DNA from: Sphingomonas anseongensis
GTDB lineage: Bacteria; Pseudomonadota; Alphaproteobacteria; Sphingomonadales; Sphingomonadaceae
Reading direction: 5' to 3'
Assembly (NCBI RefSeq): GCF_023516495.1
Contig: NZ_JAMGBC010000001.1
Location: forward strand, 1,178,001 to 1,242,000
DNA: 64,000 nucleotides
Shown in pieces: positions 1-8,806 of the stretch (positions within the stretch are counted from its first letter, which is position 1; each line of letters begins with the position of its first letter). The notes below the pieces were generated by a model, which was not told the origin of the DNA, ran no database searches, and saw only the letters and a program-made list of their open reading frames with translations. The translations under genes and the position numbers were made by a program.

Positions 1-883
1 GGCTTTGGAGCCGCTCGCACATCAGCTGCAGCGCCTCTTCCGCTACGCCGATGGTCCGCATGCAATGGTGGATCCGGCCCGGGCCCAAGCGGCCCTGGGC
101 GATCTCGAAGCCGCGGCCTTCGCCGAGTAGCAGGTTCGACGCGGGAACGCGCACGTCCTCCAGCGCGATCTCCATGTGCCCATGTGGCGCATCGTCGTAT
201 CCGTAGACGGTGAGCGCCCGCTCCACCCGCAGCCCTTGCGCGTCCATCGGCACCAGGATCATCGATTGCTGCTTGTGCGGCGGAGCGCCGGGGTCGGTCT
301 TGCCCATCAGGATCGTGAGCTTGCAGCGCGGGTCGCCGGCGCCCGACGACCACCATTTGCGGCCGTTGATGACATAATCGTCGCCGTCGCGCGCGATCGA
401 GCATTCGATGTTGGTCGCGTCCGACGAAGCTACGCCCGGCTCCGTCATGAGGAATGCGGAACGGATTTCGCCGCGCATAAGCGGCGCCAGCCACTGATCC
501 TTCTGCTCGCGCGTCCCGTAGCGGTGGAGGACCTCCATGTTGCCGGTGTCGGGCGCCGAACAGTTGAAGACTTCGCTGGCCCAGGGGATCCGCCCCATCT
601 CCTCGGCGCACAACGCATATTCGAGGTTGGTCAGCTGCTCGCCTTCGAAGGCGAAGCTGTCGTCGACCTGAGGCACTGCCGGAGCCGGCGGCATGAACAG
701 GTTCCACAAGTCCGCCTCGCGAGCCTTGGGCTTCAGCTCCTCGATGATTGGCAGGGGTTGCCAGCGGTCGCCGGCCGCGTGCTGGTCGCGGCAGTCCCCC
801 AGCCGCGGCCGGATCTGATCCTCCACGAACGCGCGAACCCGGTCGCGAAAGTGCGCCTGCCGCTGGGTGAGCTCGAAGTCCAC
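1..883 (-). CDS. Acyl-CoA dehydrogenase, ACAD10/11-like (C-terminus beyond the window edge)
   Basis: FAD enzyme that introduces a trans-2 double bond into an acyl-CoA and passes electrons to electron-transfer flavoprotein. Only the first 294 residues are visible. They open with [19 protein letters not shown], the usual N-terminus of the family, and contain the flavin-contacting segment [16 protein letters not shown], then [12 protein letters not shown], and near the cut [12 protein letters not shown], a form I associate with the ACAD10/11-like branch. The start is taken as the GTG at 883 because the family homology begins there; no in-frame ATG or clear ribosome-binding site lies just upstream. 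It follows the thioesterase stop by 41 nt on the same strand, so co-transcription is likely. The substrate chain length cannot be read from this fragment. Confidence 0.9.
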   Translation of the reverse strand, partial: MDFELTQRQAHFRDRVRAFVEDQIRPRLGDCRDQHAAGDRWQPLPIIEELKPKAREADLWNLFMPPAPAVPQVDDSFAFEGEQLTNLEYALCAEEMGRIPWASEVFNCSAPDTGNMEVLHRYGTREQKDQWLAPLMRGEIRSAFLMTEPGVASSDATNIECSIARDGDDYVINGRKWWSSGAGDPRCKLTILMGKTDPGAPPHKQQSMILVPMDAQGLRVERALTVYGYDDAPHGHMEIALEDVRVPASNLLLGEGRGFEIAQGRLGPGRIHHCMRTIGVAEEALQLMCERLQS

Positions 884-924
884 GGCGCCAAGCGCTGCCA
901 GAATATAGGCGGCCGCGCCAGTGG

Positions 925-1314
925 TCAGACGGTAGTGGGACGCTCCAGAAGGAAGTTCAGCCTTGCGCTCGCGATAGGCTGGTCGCGATGCTCCTGCCAG
1001 GCGAATGCCTCGACGTTGGCAATCGTCGCGCCAAGACGCTCGATGACGGCGGTTGCATAGGTTTCGCGCTCGACCCCGGGACGCATGTAATCGACGGTCA
1101 CGGTGACCGGCTTCATCGCGACCGAGTCGTCGTCGAGCGCGCGCGAAAGCCCGGTGAACGCCGCAAATTCCAGGAGTCCCGCAATCGCTCCGCCATGAAG
1201 GAAGCCGGGCCTTCCGACCACGTCTTCGCCATAGGGCATCACGACGAGGGGTGCGCCCGCCTCAGTCTCGAAACGGAGGCGGAGCAGCCGGGCATAGGGC
1301 GGAAGATCTCTCAC
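925..1314 (-). CDS. PaaI-type hotdog-fold thioesterase
   Basis: A 129-residue hotdog-fold protein that probably hydrolyses an acyl- or aryl-CoA thioester. The hallmark is [19 protein letters not shown]: the HGG(A) loop and the start of the central helix of PaaI-type thioesterases, followed by VTVDYMRPG, the beta strand that usually lines the active site. It starts at a GTG at 1314 (reading [11 protein letters not shown]); no ATG alternative keeps the N-terminal region. It sits directly upstream of the acyl-CoA dehydrogenase on the same strand, which suggests CoA-thioester metabolism, but the substrate is unknown. Confidence 0.85.
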   Translation of the reverse strand: MRDLPPYARLLRLRFETEAGAPLVVMPYGEDVVGRPGFLHGGAIAGLLEFAAFTGLSRALDDDSVAMKPVTVTVDYMRPGVERETYATAVIERLGATIANVEAFAWQEHRDQPIASARLNFLLERPTTV

Positions 1315-1358
1315 CCGTCGCTTCTAGACGAGCCGTCGCGGCTAGCAACGGCGAGCGG

Positions 1359-1511
1359 TCAATCGCCCTTGGACTTGTACCCGGAAAGGGCGCCCAGGAC
1401 GAAGCAGGTAAACAAGGCGAGCCGCACCTTTCCTTCGGGGTCGTGCCAACCGAAATAGGTCCCACCCCAGCCGAAAACCGCGACGAAGATGGCAAGAGCG
1501 AGCCAGACCAT
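1359..1511 (-). CDS. Small membrane protein of unknown function (50 aa)
   Basis: A 50-residue protein starting MVWLALAIFVAVFGWGG with two hydrophobic stretches (about residues 2-20 and 29-45) joined by a short polar loop (HDPEGKVR) and ending in the basic tail SGYKSKGD. The ATG at 1511 is chosen over a longer in-frame opening to 1691 because GGGGAGATTGGG lies just upstream and the extra residues look non-coding. It could be a small two-helix inner-membrane protein. It precedes the thioesterase by 44 nt on the same strand and may be in the same transcript. No family recognised. Confidence 0.6.
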   Translation of the reverse strand: MVWLALAIFVAVFGWGGTYFGWHDPEGKVRLALFTCFVLGALSGYKSKGD

Positions 1512-1622
1512 CCCAATCTCCCCAATAAGCCGGTTACAGGCCGGCACGCTCTCAACATGCGCGCTTCTGGTAAACAGAGGGTAAAGCTTGCCGCCGACGA
1601 GCTTCGCAGCCATAGGGCCGCC

Positions 1623-1856
1623 ATGAAAGCGCGCGTTTTCATTACCCTCAAGCCCGGCGTCCTCGATCCCCAGGGGAAGGCCATCCACCATGCTCTCGAA
1701 GGGCTCGGCTTTTCGGGCGTCAACGACGTCCGCGCGGGCAAGCTGATCGAGCTCGATGTTGAAGATTCAACCAGCGACTCGGACATCGAGGCGATGTGCC
1801 GTAAATTGCTGGCCAACACGGTTATCGAGAATTTCAGGGTCGAGCGAGGGGGCTGA
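1623..1856 (+). CDS. purS: Phosphoribosylformylglycinamidine synthase subunit PurS
   Basis: A 77-residue PurS, the small structural subunit that bridges PurL and PurQ in the FGAM synthase complex of de novo purine synthesis (FGAR + glutamine + ATP to FGAM). The N-terminus [20 protein letters not shown] and the GLGF/V-D-VR-GK-IEL pattern are typical. The ATG at 1623 gives the family's normal length of about 80 residues; the reading frame stays open upstream but that part is unlike PurS. It is followed after 2 nt by purQ. A separate PurS means the organism must also have a small PurL, which is not in this window. Confidence 0.95.
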   Translation: MKARVFITLKPGVLDPQGKAIHHALEGLGFSGVNDVRAGKLIELDVEDSTSDSDIEAMCRKLLANTVIENFRVERGG

Positions 1857-1858
1857 AC

Positions 1859-2524
1859 GTGAAGACCGCGGTCATCGTCTTCCCCGGGTCAAATTGCGAT
1901 CGCGACCTCGCCGTTGCGCTCGAGCAGGTCACCGGGCGGGCTCCGGCCATGGTCTGGCACAAGGAAAGCGAGCTTCCCGACGGAACCGACTTCGTCGGCC
2001 TTCCCGGCGGCTTTTCCTACGGAGATTATTTGCGGTCAGGCGCAATGGCGGCGCGGTCGCCGATCATTCGCGCAGTAATCGACGCGGCCAATCGCGGAGT
2101 GCCGGTGATCGGCGTCTGCAACGGGTTCCAGGTGCTTACGGAGACCGGGCTTCTGCCGGGCGCGCTGATGCGCAACGGGCGGCTGAACTTCGTGTCGCGG
2201 CCGGTACCGTTGATCGTCGAGAACAGCCAGACCCTCTTCACCAGCGGCTATTCGAAGGGCGAGACGATCCACATCCCCGTCGCCCACCATGACGGAAACT
2301 ACCAGGCGGATGCGGAAACCCTGGACCGGCTCGAAGGCCAGGGCCGCGTCGCCTTCCGCTACGCCGCCGACGTCAACGGCTCCGCGCGCAACATCGCGGG
2401 GATCCTCAACAATTCCGGCAACGTGCTTGGAATGATGCCTCACCCCGAGCGCGCCATCGAGCCGGCGCACGGAAGCACCGACGGCAGACGCCTGTTCGAG
2501 GGGCTGCTCGAGACCGTCGCCTGA
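1859..2524 (+). CDS. purQ: Phosphoribosylformylglycinamidine synthase glutaminase subunit PurQ
   Basis: A 221-residue class I glutamine amidotransferase that releases ammonia from glutamine for FGAM synthase. The nucleophile is Cys87 in VIGVCNGFQ; the partner His195 and Glu197 lie in [10 protein letters not shown], so the catalytic triad is complete. [12 protein letters not shown] (about residues 48-59) is a typical PurQ oxyanion-side loop. It starts with GTG at 1859, 2 nt after purS, so translational coupling is likely. The gene order purS-purQ is standard in alphaproteobacteria. Confidence 0.97.
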   Translation: MKTAVIVFPGSNCDRDLAVALEQVTGRAPAMVWHKESELPDGTDFVGLPGGFSYGDYLRSGAMAARSPIIRAVIDAANRGVPVIGVCNGFQVLTETGLLPGALMRNGRLNFVSRPVPLIVENSQTLFTSGYSKGETIHIPVAHHDGNYQADAETLDRLEGQGRVAFRYAADVNGSARNIAGILNNSGNVLGMMPHPERAIEPAHGSTDGRRLFEGLLETVA

Positions 2525-2565
2525 CTCGTTTCGGCGAACAAGGTTATCCGATACACTGCAGCCAC

Positions 2566-2642
<77 letters not shown>

Positions 2643-2672
2643 GACTTTTTCGTGTCCCAGGAGTGATTTTTG

Positions 2673-3140
2673 ATGGCCATCCCCCGCGCGCAACGACAGC
2701 GCGCAATCGTCGACTTGCTTCGCGAACATTCGCCGCTCAGCCATGAGGAGGTCAGCGCTCGGTTGGCTGCCTCGGGCTACCAGGTCAGCCGCGCGACCGT
2801 TTCCCAAGACCTCGACCAGATCGGTGCAGTGAAGGTGAAGCGCGGGTCCAAGCTTGGCTATTCGCTGCCCGACCAGATCGCCGACCGCGACCGGTCGGGG
2901 ACCCGCCTTCGCCGGATATTCGCCGAATGGGTGCAGTCGATCAACACAGCGGGCAACATGATCGTCGTCAGGACGCCGCCGGGTTCGGCCGGCCTGGTCT
3001 GCCTCGCTCTCGACCAGGCAAAGCTTCCGGAAATCGTCGGCACCATCGCCGGCGACGACACCTTGTTCATCGCGGTCCGAAGCGGGCTTCCGGTTGAGCC
3101 GCTCGCCCAGCGCCTGCGGGACTTCGTCGACGGCGCCTAG
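2673..3140 (+). CDS. argR: Arginine repressor ArgR
   Basis: A 155-residue ArgR, the hexameric arginine-sensing regulator of arginine biosynthesis and catabolism. The N-terminal winged helix-turn-helix (about residues 5-65) contains the recognition helix SRATVSQDLDQIGAVKV; the C-terminal oligomerisation/arginine-binding domain contains PPGSAGLVCLALD and GTIAGDDTLFIAV, where the Asp pair binds arginine. I prefer the ATG at 2673 to the TTG at 2670: AGGAG at 2659-2663 is well placed. Its end overlaps the convergent oxidoreductase by 4 nt (shared CTAG). It follows tRNA-Arg(TCT) by only 30 nt. Confidence 0.96.
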   Translation: MAIPRAQRQRAIVDLLREHSPLSHEEVSARLAASGYQVSRATVSQDLDQIGAVKVKRGSKLGYSLPDQIADRDRSGTRLRRIFAEWVQSINTAGNMIVVRTPPGSAGLVCLALDQAKLPEIVGTIAGDDTLFIAVRSGLPVEPLAQRLRDFVDGA

Positions 3141-4552
3141 AGAAGCTTTCCGGGGTTCATGATTCCGAGCGGGTCGAGCGCCCGTTTGATCGCCTTCAGC
3201 GCCGCCAGGTCGCCGGGTGGCGCGAGGCGCTCGAGCTCCGTCCGCTTCATCTGCCCGATTCCGTGCTCGGCCGAGATCGATCCCCCTGCCTGAGTTACGA
3301 GATCGTCGACCAGCTGCGTGATCGCTGGCCCCTCCCGCTCGATCCAGTCGGAAGCCGCCCGGCTTCCGGCGCGGACATGGAAGTGGAGGTTGCCGTCGCC
3401 AAGATGTCCGAACGCGCTTGCGACCGCTCCGGGAAATGCCCGTTCGACCTCGACCTTAGAATTCAGCAGGAATTGCGGCATGTCCGCTACCGCGACCGAG
3501 ATATCGTGGGCAGTAGAAGGCCCTTCCGAGCGTTCGGCCTCGGAGATGGAATCGCGGATCTTCCACAAGGCTTCCGCCTGGGCTTCGGAGGAAGCGACCA
3601 TGGCGTCCTCGACCAGCTTCGTCTCGATCGCCTTCGCAAGCAGCGTCTGGAGAAGCTCGACAGGGTCTAGCTCCGCCGTCGCCGAAGTCGCTTCGATGAG
3701 CACGTTCCACGAATGCGGCTTTTCCAGGGGCGGACGAGTGCTCGGAACGTGTTTCAGAACCAGGGCGAGCGAATCCCCGGGGACCAGCTCGAAACCTTCG
3801 ATCGCGTCCGTCCGCGCCTCGAAATCCCGAAGCAGGGCGAGGGCGGCACCGGGGTCGCGAACTCCGGCCCAGCCCACGGCGCGTGAGTGGACCGCCGGAA
3901 CCAGCCTCAGCGAGGCGGCGGTGACGATCCCGAGCGTGCCCTCGGCACCGATCAGAAGCTGGTCGAGGCTGTAGCCGCGGTTGTCCTTCTTCAAGCCCGA
4001 AAGCCCGTCGTGGATCGATCCGTCCGGAAGGACCGCTTCCAGGCCGGCGATGAGCGAGCGCATGGTCCCGAACCGAAGAACCTGGGTGCCGCCGGCATTG
4101 GTCGAGACGAGGCCGCCGATCGTGCAGCTGCCCCGCGCACCGAGTGTCAGAGGAAAGCGTCGCCCGACGGCGGCGGCCTGCTCGTGGAGGTGAGCGAGGA
4201 TCACGCCGGCCTCCGCCACTGCCACGTTGTGCTCGGCGCTGATCGATCGGATGGCGCTCATGCGACGGAGCGACAGGATCAGCGCTGAGCCATCTGGGGG
4301 CGGAGTCGCGCCGCCCACCATGGACGTATTGCCGCCTTGCGGTACGAGCGGGACCCGGCATTGGGCAGCGAGATTGACGATTTCGGCTACTTCGGCGGTC
4401 GATGCGGGGGCCAGGATCGCTCCAGCCTTTCCGTGATAGCGACCCCGCCAGTCAGTCAGCCACGGCTCGATGTCGCCCGCATCGGTGATCGCAGCCTTGG
4501 AGCCGAACCGCTGCCGGACCTCGTCGATCAGTGATGCCTGGGCGTCGCTCAC
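3137..4552 (-). CDS. FAD-binding oxidoreductase of the GlcD / D-2-hydroxyacid dehydrogenase type
   Basis: A 471-residue flavoprotein oxidising a D-2-hydroxyacid (D-lactate, D-2-hydroxyglutarate or glycolate class). It has the PCMH-type FAD domain with PQGGNTSMVGGATP (residues 71-84), LGARGSCTIGGLVSTNAGG and GAEGTLGIVTAASLRL, and the C-terminal FAD-oxidase domain with the metal/substrate segment FGHLGDGNLHFHV and the terminal SAEHGIGQMKR, then LDPLGIMNPGKLL. It starts at GTG 4552, 45 nt from the divergent folA. No partner subunits (GlcE/GlcF) are adjacent, so a single-subunit D-lactate or D-2-hydroxyglutarate dehydrogenase is more likely than glycolate oxidase. Confidence 0.9.
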   Translation of the reverse strand: MSDAQASLIDEVRQRFGSKAAITDAGDIEPWLTDWRGRYHGKAGAILAPASTAEVAEIVNLAAQCRVPLVPQGGNTSMVGGATPPPDGSALILSLRRMSAIRSISAEHNVAVAEAGVILAHLHEQAAAVGRRFPLTLGARGSCTIGGLVSTNAGGTQVLRFGTMRSLIAGLEAVLPDGSIHDGLSGLKKDNRGYSLDQLLIGAEGTLGIVTAASLRLVPAVHSRAVGWAGVRDPGAALALLRDFEARTDAIEGFELVPGDSLALVLKHVPSTRPPLEKPHSWNVLIEATSATAELDPVELLQTLLAKAIETKLVEDAMVASSEAQAEALWKIRDSISEAERSEGPSTAHDISVAVADMPQFLLNSKVEVERAFPGAVASAFGHLGDGNLHFHVRAGSRAASDWIEREGPAITQLVDDLVTQAGGSISAEHGIGQMKRTELERLAPPGDLAALKAIKRALDPLGIMNPGKLL

Positions 4553-4597
4553 GTAGGATTACTTGGCATTCGCGCCGCCGCACGGCAAATCGCGGCG

Positions 4598-5092
4598 ATG
4601 GACCCTCGCCCGCGCATCACCCTGGTCGTTGCCCGCGCCCTCAACGGCGTGATCGGCCGCGAAGGCACCCTACCCTGGCGAATCCCCGCCGATCTGAAGC
4701 GCTTCAAGGCGATCACTATGGGAACGGCGATGATCATGGGGCGCCGCACCTTCGAAAGCCTCCCAGGCCTGCTTCCGGGGCGCCGGCATATCGTCCTGAC
4801 CCGCGACCGAAGCTGGAAAGCGGAAGGAGCGGAGATCGCGCATGGCGCCGAGGAAGCACTCGAGCTTGCCGCAAACGAACCGGTTTCGGTCATCGGCGGA
4901 GCGGACGTCTTTGCGCTGTTCCTGCCTCGCGCAGAGCGTGTCGAGCTTACGGAAGTCCTTGCGGACGTGCCCGGGGACACGATCATGCCCGATCCGCGGG
5001 AAAGCAGCGATTGGAGGGAGACCGAGGTCGAAGTCCATGCGCCGGAGGGAAACCGGCCAGGCTTCCGCTTCGTGACGCTGGACCGCGCCTAG
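4598..5092 (+). CDS. folA: Dihydrofolate reductase
   Basis: A 164-residue DHFR that reduces dihydrofolate to tetrahydrofolate with NADPH; the trimethoprim target. ITLVVARALNGVIGREGTLPW carries the Met20-loop region, WRIPADLKRFKAIT holds the catalytic acid (Asp in PADL), TAMIMGRRTFESL is the NADPH-binding segment and VSVIGGADVF the second glycine motif. Length is normal. The start ATG at 4598 gives the usual short N-terminal lead. It is divergent from the FAD oxidoreductase and shares its stop tetranucleotide CTAG with convergent adk. Confidence 0.97.
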   Translation: MDPRPRITLVVARALNGVIGREGTLPWRIPADLKRFKAITMGTAMIMGRRTFESLPGLLPGRRHIVLTRDRSWKAEGAEIAHGAEEALELAANEPVSVIGGADVFALFLPRAERVELTEVLADVPGDTIMPDPRESSDWRETEVEVHAPEGNRPGFRFVTLDRA

Positions 5093-5733
5093 GAGTCGAG
5101 GATCGCGTCGATCTCGGCGGCGACCTCTTCGACGCTCGCCATCCCGTCGACCCGGCGGACCAACCCCCGCTCCTCGTAATAAGGCAGGATCGGCGCCGTC
5201 TTGGCGCGATATTCTGCGAGCCGGGTACGCACCGTCTGCTCATTGTCGTCCGGCCGCCGCTTGAATTCGTGAGAGCCGCAGACGTCGCAAGTGCCCTCGA
5301 CTTGCGGCAGCTTGTACTGGTCGTGATAGGGCGCGCCGCAGCTGGCGCAGCTGAATCGGCCGGTGATCCGCTCGACCAGAGCTTCCTCGTCGACTTCCAG
5401 CTCGATCACATAATCGAGGGTTCTGCCCCGCTCGCCAAGAAGCAGGTCGAGCGCTTCCGCCTGGGGCCTGGTGCGCGGGTAGCCGTCGAAAATCGCGCCG
5501 TTGGAGCCGATGGAGTCGAGCCGTTCGCCGATCAGCGCGCTGACGATCGCGTCGCTGACGAGCTCACCCGCTTCCATCACGGCTTTCGCCTTCAGCCCGA
5601 CCGGTGTCGCTTGGGCGACTGCTGCGCGGAGCATGTCTCCGGTAGACAGCTGGACCATCCCGCGAGTGAGTTCGAGGCGGGCGGCCTGCGTGCCTTTTCC
5701 GGCACCTGGAGGGCCGAGCAGAATGATGTTCAT
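5089..5733 (-). CDS. adk: Adenylate kinase with a Cys4 LID domain
   Basis: A 214-residue long-form adenylate kinase (ATP + AMP to 2 ADP). The P-loop GPPGAGKGT is at residues 7-15, the AMP site has TGDMLR, and FDGYPRT is present. The LID carries Cys129, Cys132, Cys149 and Cys152 (CASC ... CDVC), a full metal site of the zinc type found in many Gram-positives and some alphaproteobacteria but absent from enterobacterial enzymes. The ATG at 5733 is used; a TTG seven codons earlier would add non-homologous residues. It is the last gene of the leftward ribosomal block, 25 nt after secY. Confidence 0.97.
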   Translation of the reverse strand: MNIILLGPPGAGKGTQAARLELTRGMVQLSTGDMLRAAVAQATPVGLKAKAVMEAGELVSDAIVSALIGERLDSIGSNGAIFDGYPRTRPQAEALDLLLGERGRTLDYVIELEVDEEALVERITGRFSCASCGAPYHDQYKLPQVEGTCDVCGSHEFKRRPDDNEQTVRTRLAEYRAKTAPILPYYEERGLVRRVDGMASVEEVAAEIDAILDS

Positions 5734-5758
5734 TTGCCGGCCCCCCACGACCAAGCGG

Positions 5759-7126
5759 CTATCGGCGACGCCCGCTCTTGAGCTTAGCCTTCTTGATCAG
5801 GTTTCCATATTCATGCGCGATGAGGTGGCTCTGGATCTGAGTCACCGTGTCCATCGTCACGTTGACGACGATGAGCAGGCTGGTGCCGCCGAGGCGGAAC
5901 GGGATGCCCGCCTGCGCAAAGAGGAATTCCGGGATCAGGCAGATCAGCGCCAGATAGGTAGCGCCGACGACGGTGACCCGGGTCAGCAGGTAGTCGAAAT
6001 AATGCTCGGTCGCCTTGCCCGGCCTGATTCCCGGAATGAATCCGCCGTGGCGCTTCAGGTTCTCGGCTGTTTCCTCGCTGTTGAACTGAACGGCGGTGTA
6101 GAAAAACGTGAAGAAGATGATGCCGCCGCCGTAGAGCAGCATGTAGAGCGGGCTTCCGCTCTGCAGATAGGTGCTGATCGTGATCAGCCAGTCGCTGGTC
6201 GCGCTGTCCGGGTTGGCCCCCTTGCCCATCCACTGGATCGCGGTGAGCGGCATCAGCAGAAGCGACGAGGCGAAGATCGGCGGGATGACGCCGGCCGTGT
6301 TTATCTTGATCGGCAAGTGCGAGCGCTCCTGCTGCATCGCGCCGCGCGCGGTCTGGCGCTTCGGGTACTGGATCAGCACCCGGCGCTGCGCGCGCTCCAT
6401 GAAGCAGATGAAGGCAACAAGGCCGATCGTCAGGGCGACCATTCCGGCGACGAGCACCGGGTTCATCGTTCCCGTACGGCCGCCTTCGAACAATTGAGCG
6501 ACGGCCTGCGGGAGACGGGCGACGATTCCGGCCATGATGATCAGCGAGACGCCGTTGCCGATTCCCCGGCTGGTGATCTGCTCGCCGATCCACATCAGGA
6601 ACAACGTGCCGCCGACGAGGCTGATTGTGCCTGCAGCCTCGAAGATCAGGCCCGGCTGGGCGACAGCCTGGATTCCCTGGCGAAGCGATTGGCTCTCCAG
6701 CCCGCGAACCACCATGAAGCCCTGAACGAGCACGAGCGCAACCGTCAGGTAACGCGTATATTGGTTGAGCTTCTGGCGGCCGCTTTCGCCTTCCTTGCGG
6801 AGCGCCTGCCAGGGTCCGTACATCGTCCCGCCGAGCTGAACGACGATCGAGGCGGTAATGTAGGGCATCACGCCAAGCGCGATGACGCTCATTCGCTCAA
6901 GCGCGCCGCCGGAAAAGGTGTTGAAGACGTCGAGGATTCCGCCGCTCTGAGTCTGGAACAGCGCCTGCATTCCGGCAGGATCGACGCCCGGAATCGGAAC
7001 GAACGACAGGAACCGGAATAGGATCAGCGCGCCAAGCGTGAACCACAGCCGCTTCTTGAGCTCTGTCGCCTTGGAAAAGTTCGCAAGGCTGATGCTTGAA
7101 GAAAGTTGCTCGGCTGCGGATGCCAT
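5759..7126 (-). CDS. secY: Preprotein translocase subunit SecY
   Basis: A 455-residue channel subunit of the SecYEG translocase, with about ten membrane-spanning segments. Recognisable blocks are RFLSFVPIPGVDP near the N-terminus, FNTFSGGALERMSVIALGVMPYITASI (plug and TM2 region), GLESQSLRQGI, and the C-terminal cytosolic loop RPGKATEHYFDYLLTR. Position in the spc operon after rplO is standard. It is separated from rplO by 70 nt in which I see no gene. Confidence 0.97.
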   Translation of the reverse strand: MASAAEQLSSSISLANFSKATELKKRLWFTLGALILFRFLSFVPIPGVDPAGMQALFQTQSGGILDVFNTFSGGALERMSVIALGVMPYITASIVVQLGGTMYGPWQALRKEGESGRQKLNQYTRYLTVALVLVQGFMVVRGLESQSLRQGIQAVAQPGLIFEAAGTISLVGGTLFLMWIGEQITSRGIGNGVSLIIMAGIVARLPQAVAQLFEGGRTGTMNPVLVAGMVALTIGLVAFICFMERAQRRVLIQYPKRQTARGAMQQERSHLPIKINTAGVIPPIFASSLLLMPLTAIQWMGKGANPDSATSDWLITISTYLQSGSPLYMLLYGGGIIFFTFFYTAVQFNSEETAENLKRHGGFIPGIRPGKATEHYFDYLLTRVTVVGATYLALICLIPEFLFAQAGIPFRLGGTSLLIVVNVTMDTVTQIQSHLIAHEYGNLIKKAKLKSGRRR

Positions 7127-7196
7127 TTACCTGAATTCCCCTAGACGCTCGGGCTCATATAGGCCGACTTGTCGCCATTGCGAGCGGCAGCGACGC

Positions 7197-7748
7197 TCAG
7201 GCGTTCGAAGACGCCTTGGCAGCCTTGTCCGCAATGCGCGCGTCGCGTGCCTTGCCCTTCTTGGCCGCGGCGAGCTCGGCCGGCTTTTTCGGCTCGATGA
7301 TCTCGACCGATCCGCCCGCTTTCTCGATCGCCTCACGGGCGCCCTTCGAGATGCCGGCGACCCGAACGTTGAGCTTCGCCTTGAGCTCGCCCTTGCCGAG
7401 GAGCCGGACTCCGTCGCGGCCGCCGCGAGCGAGGCCGGCGCCCTTAAACGAGTCATGGTCGAGCGTGCCCTTGGAGTCGAGCTTGCCGGCGTCGATCGCC
7501 TTCTGGACCGCACCGAGGTTCACCTCGGCAAAATCCTTGGCGAAGATGTTGTTGAAGCCGCGCTTCGGCAGGCGCATGTGGAGCGGCATCTGGCCGCCTT
7601 CGAAGCCGAACACGGAGACGCCCGAGCGGCTCTTCTGACCCTTCTGCCCGCGACCCGCGGTCTTGCCCTTGCCGGAGCCGATTCCGCGGCCGACGCGCAT
7701 GCGGCCCTTGCGGGCGCCCTGATTGTCTCGGATTTCGTTAAGTTTCAT
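7197..7748 (-). CDS. rplO: 50S ribosomal protein L15
   Basis: A 183-residue L15. The glycine- and basic-rich N-terminus [20 protein letters not shown], then [18 protein letters not shown], binds 23S r[21 protein letters not shown] is the family signature. Compared with the roughly 145-residue E. coli protein it carries about 30 extra C-terminal residues rich in Ala and Lys (from about 155 on), a milder version of the appendages on L3, L5, S5 and S17. It lies between rpmD and secY. Confidence 0.97.
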   Translation of the reverse strand: MKLNEIRDNQGARKGRMRVGRGIGSGKGKTAGRGQKGQKSRSGVSVFGFEGGQMPLHMRLPKRGFNNIFAKDFAEVNLGAVQKAIDAGKLDSKGTLDHDSFKGAGLARGGRDGVRLLGKGELKAKLNVRVAGISKGAREAIEKAGGSVEIIEPKKPAELAAAKKGKARDARIADKAAKASSNA

Positions 7749-7802
7749 GTCGTTGCACTCGCTTTCGCTTTTGTCGCGCTGCGCCGTCAGGCGCGGGTCT
7801 GG

Positions 7803-7982
7803 TTAGGCGGTTTCGACATCCACAAGGTGCTGGACCTTGCGGACCTGGCCGCGGACTTCCGGAGTGTCGTCGATCTCCACGGTGCGGCCCATCTTGTTGA
7901 GACCGAGGCCGACAAGGGTCGCCCGCTGCGTCTTGTCGCGGCGGATCGGCGATCCGGTCTGGGTGATCTTGATCTTCGCCAT
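7803..7982 (-). CDS. rpmD: 50S ribosomal protein L30
   Basis: A 59-residue L30, too short for many ORF scans. The translation starts [19 protein letters not shown], contains [18 protein letters not shown] and ends [12 protein letters not shown], matching the family throughout. The ATG is at 7982, 5 nt after the rpsE stop, and TAA at 7803-7805. Order rpsE-rpmD-rplO is the usual spc operon order. Confidence 0.97.
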   Translation of the reverse strand: MAKIKITQTGSPIRRDKTQRATLVGLGLNKMGRTVEIDDTPEVRGQVRKVQHLVDVETA

Positions 7983-7987
7983 CAGTA

Positions 7988-8806
7988 TTACTCCGCGAGC
8001 GCTTCGGCCTGGGCCTCAGCCTCGGCGGTCGTCGCGCCGCCGCGGCCGAGCAGGTCGGCGACCTTCTTGCCGCGCCGCTGAGCCACCGAGCGCGGGCTCG
8101 TCTGTTCCTTGAGCGCCTCGAAGGTCGCTCGAATCATGTTGTACGGGTTCGACGTACCCACCGACTTGGTGACGACGTCGGCAACTCCGAGGCTTTCGAA
8201 GATCGCGCGCATCGGGCCGCCGGCGATGATCCCGGTCCCGGCAGGAGCCGAGCGAAGGGTCACGCGCCCGGCACCGAAGTGACCGAGACCGTCATGGTGG
8301 AGTGTACGGCCGTCGCGGAGCGGAACGCGGATCATCGCCTTCTTCGCCGCAGCGGTCGCCTTGCTGATCGCTTCCGGGACCTCGCGGGCCTTGCCGTGGC
8401 CGAAGCCAGCGCGGCCCTTGCCGTCGCCAACGACCACGAGCGCTGCGAAACCGAAGCGCTTGCCGCCCTTCACCGTCTTGGACACGCGGTTGATGTGGAC
8501 GAGCTTTTCGATCAGCTCCTCGCCGCCGTCATCATCGCCACGACCACGCCGGTCGTCACGACGGCCACGTCCGCCGCGGTCTCCGCCGCCGCGACCACGT
8601 CCGCCGCCACCGGGGCCTCCGCGACCGCCGCCGCGCCCGCCGCGAGGACGCTGCTGAGTCTGCTCGCGCTCAACCGGAGCGGCTTCGGCCGGAGCGGCTT
8701 CGGCCGCAGCCTCGGCCTGCACAGCTTCCTCTTTCGCCGGGACTTCGGCCTGCGCCTGCTCGGCGCCGCCCTCGGTCACTTCCGGAGTTTCGTTCTCTTG
8801 CACCAT
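7988..8806 (-). CDS. rpsE: 30S ribosomal protein S5 with a long RGG-rich N-terminal extension
   Basis: S5 of the decoding and proofreading side of the 30S subunit. The conserved protein starts only at about residue 96 ([20 protein letters not shown]) and continues through the dsRNA-binding fold ([21 protein letters not shown]) to the end. Residues 1-95 are an extra low-complexity arm: an acidic Ala/Glu part (1-50), an RGG/Gly-rich part (about 53-83) and an Arg/Asp part (84-94). The 272-residue length compares with 167 in E. coli. ATG 8806 abuts the rplR stop, so the long form fits the tight operon spacing; a start near the conserved part would leave a gap of nearly 300 nt. A perfect 15-bp tandem repeat lies in the Ala/Glu part (8674-8703). 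Confidence 0.96.
   Translation of the reverse strand: MVQENETPEVTEGGAEQAQAEVPAKEEAVQAEAAAEAAPAEAAPVEREQTQQRPRGGRGGGRGGPGGGGRGRGGGDRGGRGRRDDRRGRGDDDGGEELIEKLVHINRVSKTVKGGKRFGFAALVVVGDGKGRAGFGHGKAREVPEAISKATAAAKKAMIRVPLRDGRTLHHDGLGHFGAGRVTLRSAPAGTGIIAGGPMRAIFESLGVADVVTKSVGTSNPYNMIRATFEALKEQTSPRSVAQRRGKKVADLLGRGGATTAEAEAQAEALAE

Noticed and set aside
7127-7196. Possible small gene between rplO and secY
   Set aside because: Only 70 nt, no start with a ribosome-binding site and no ribosomal protein match.
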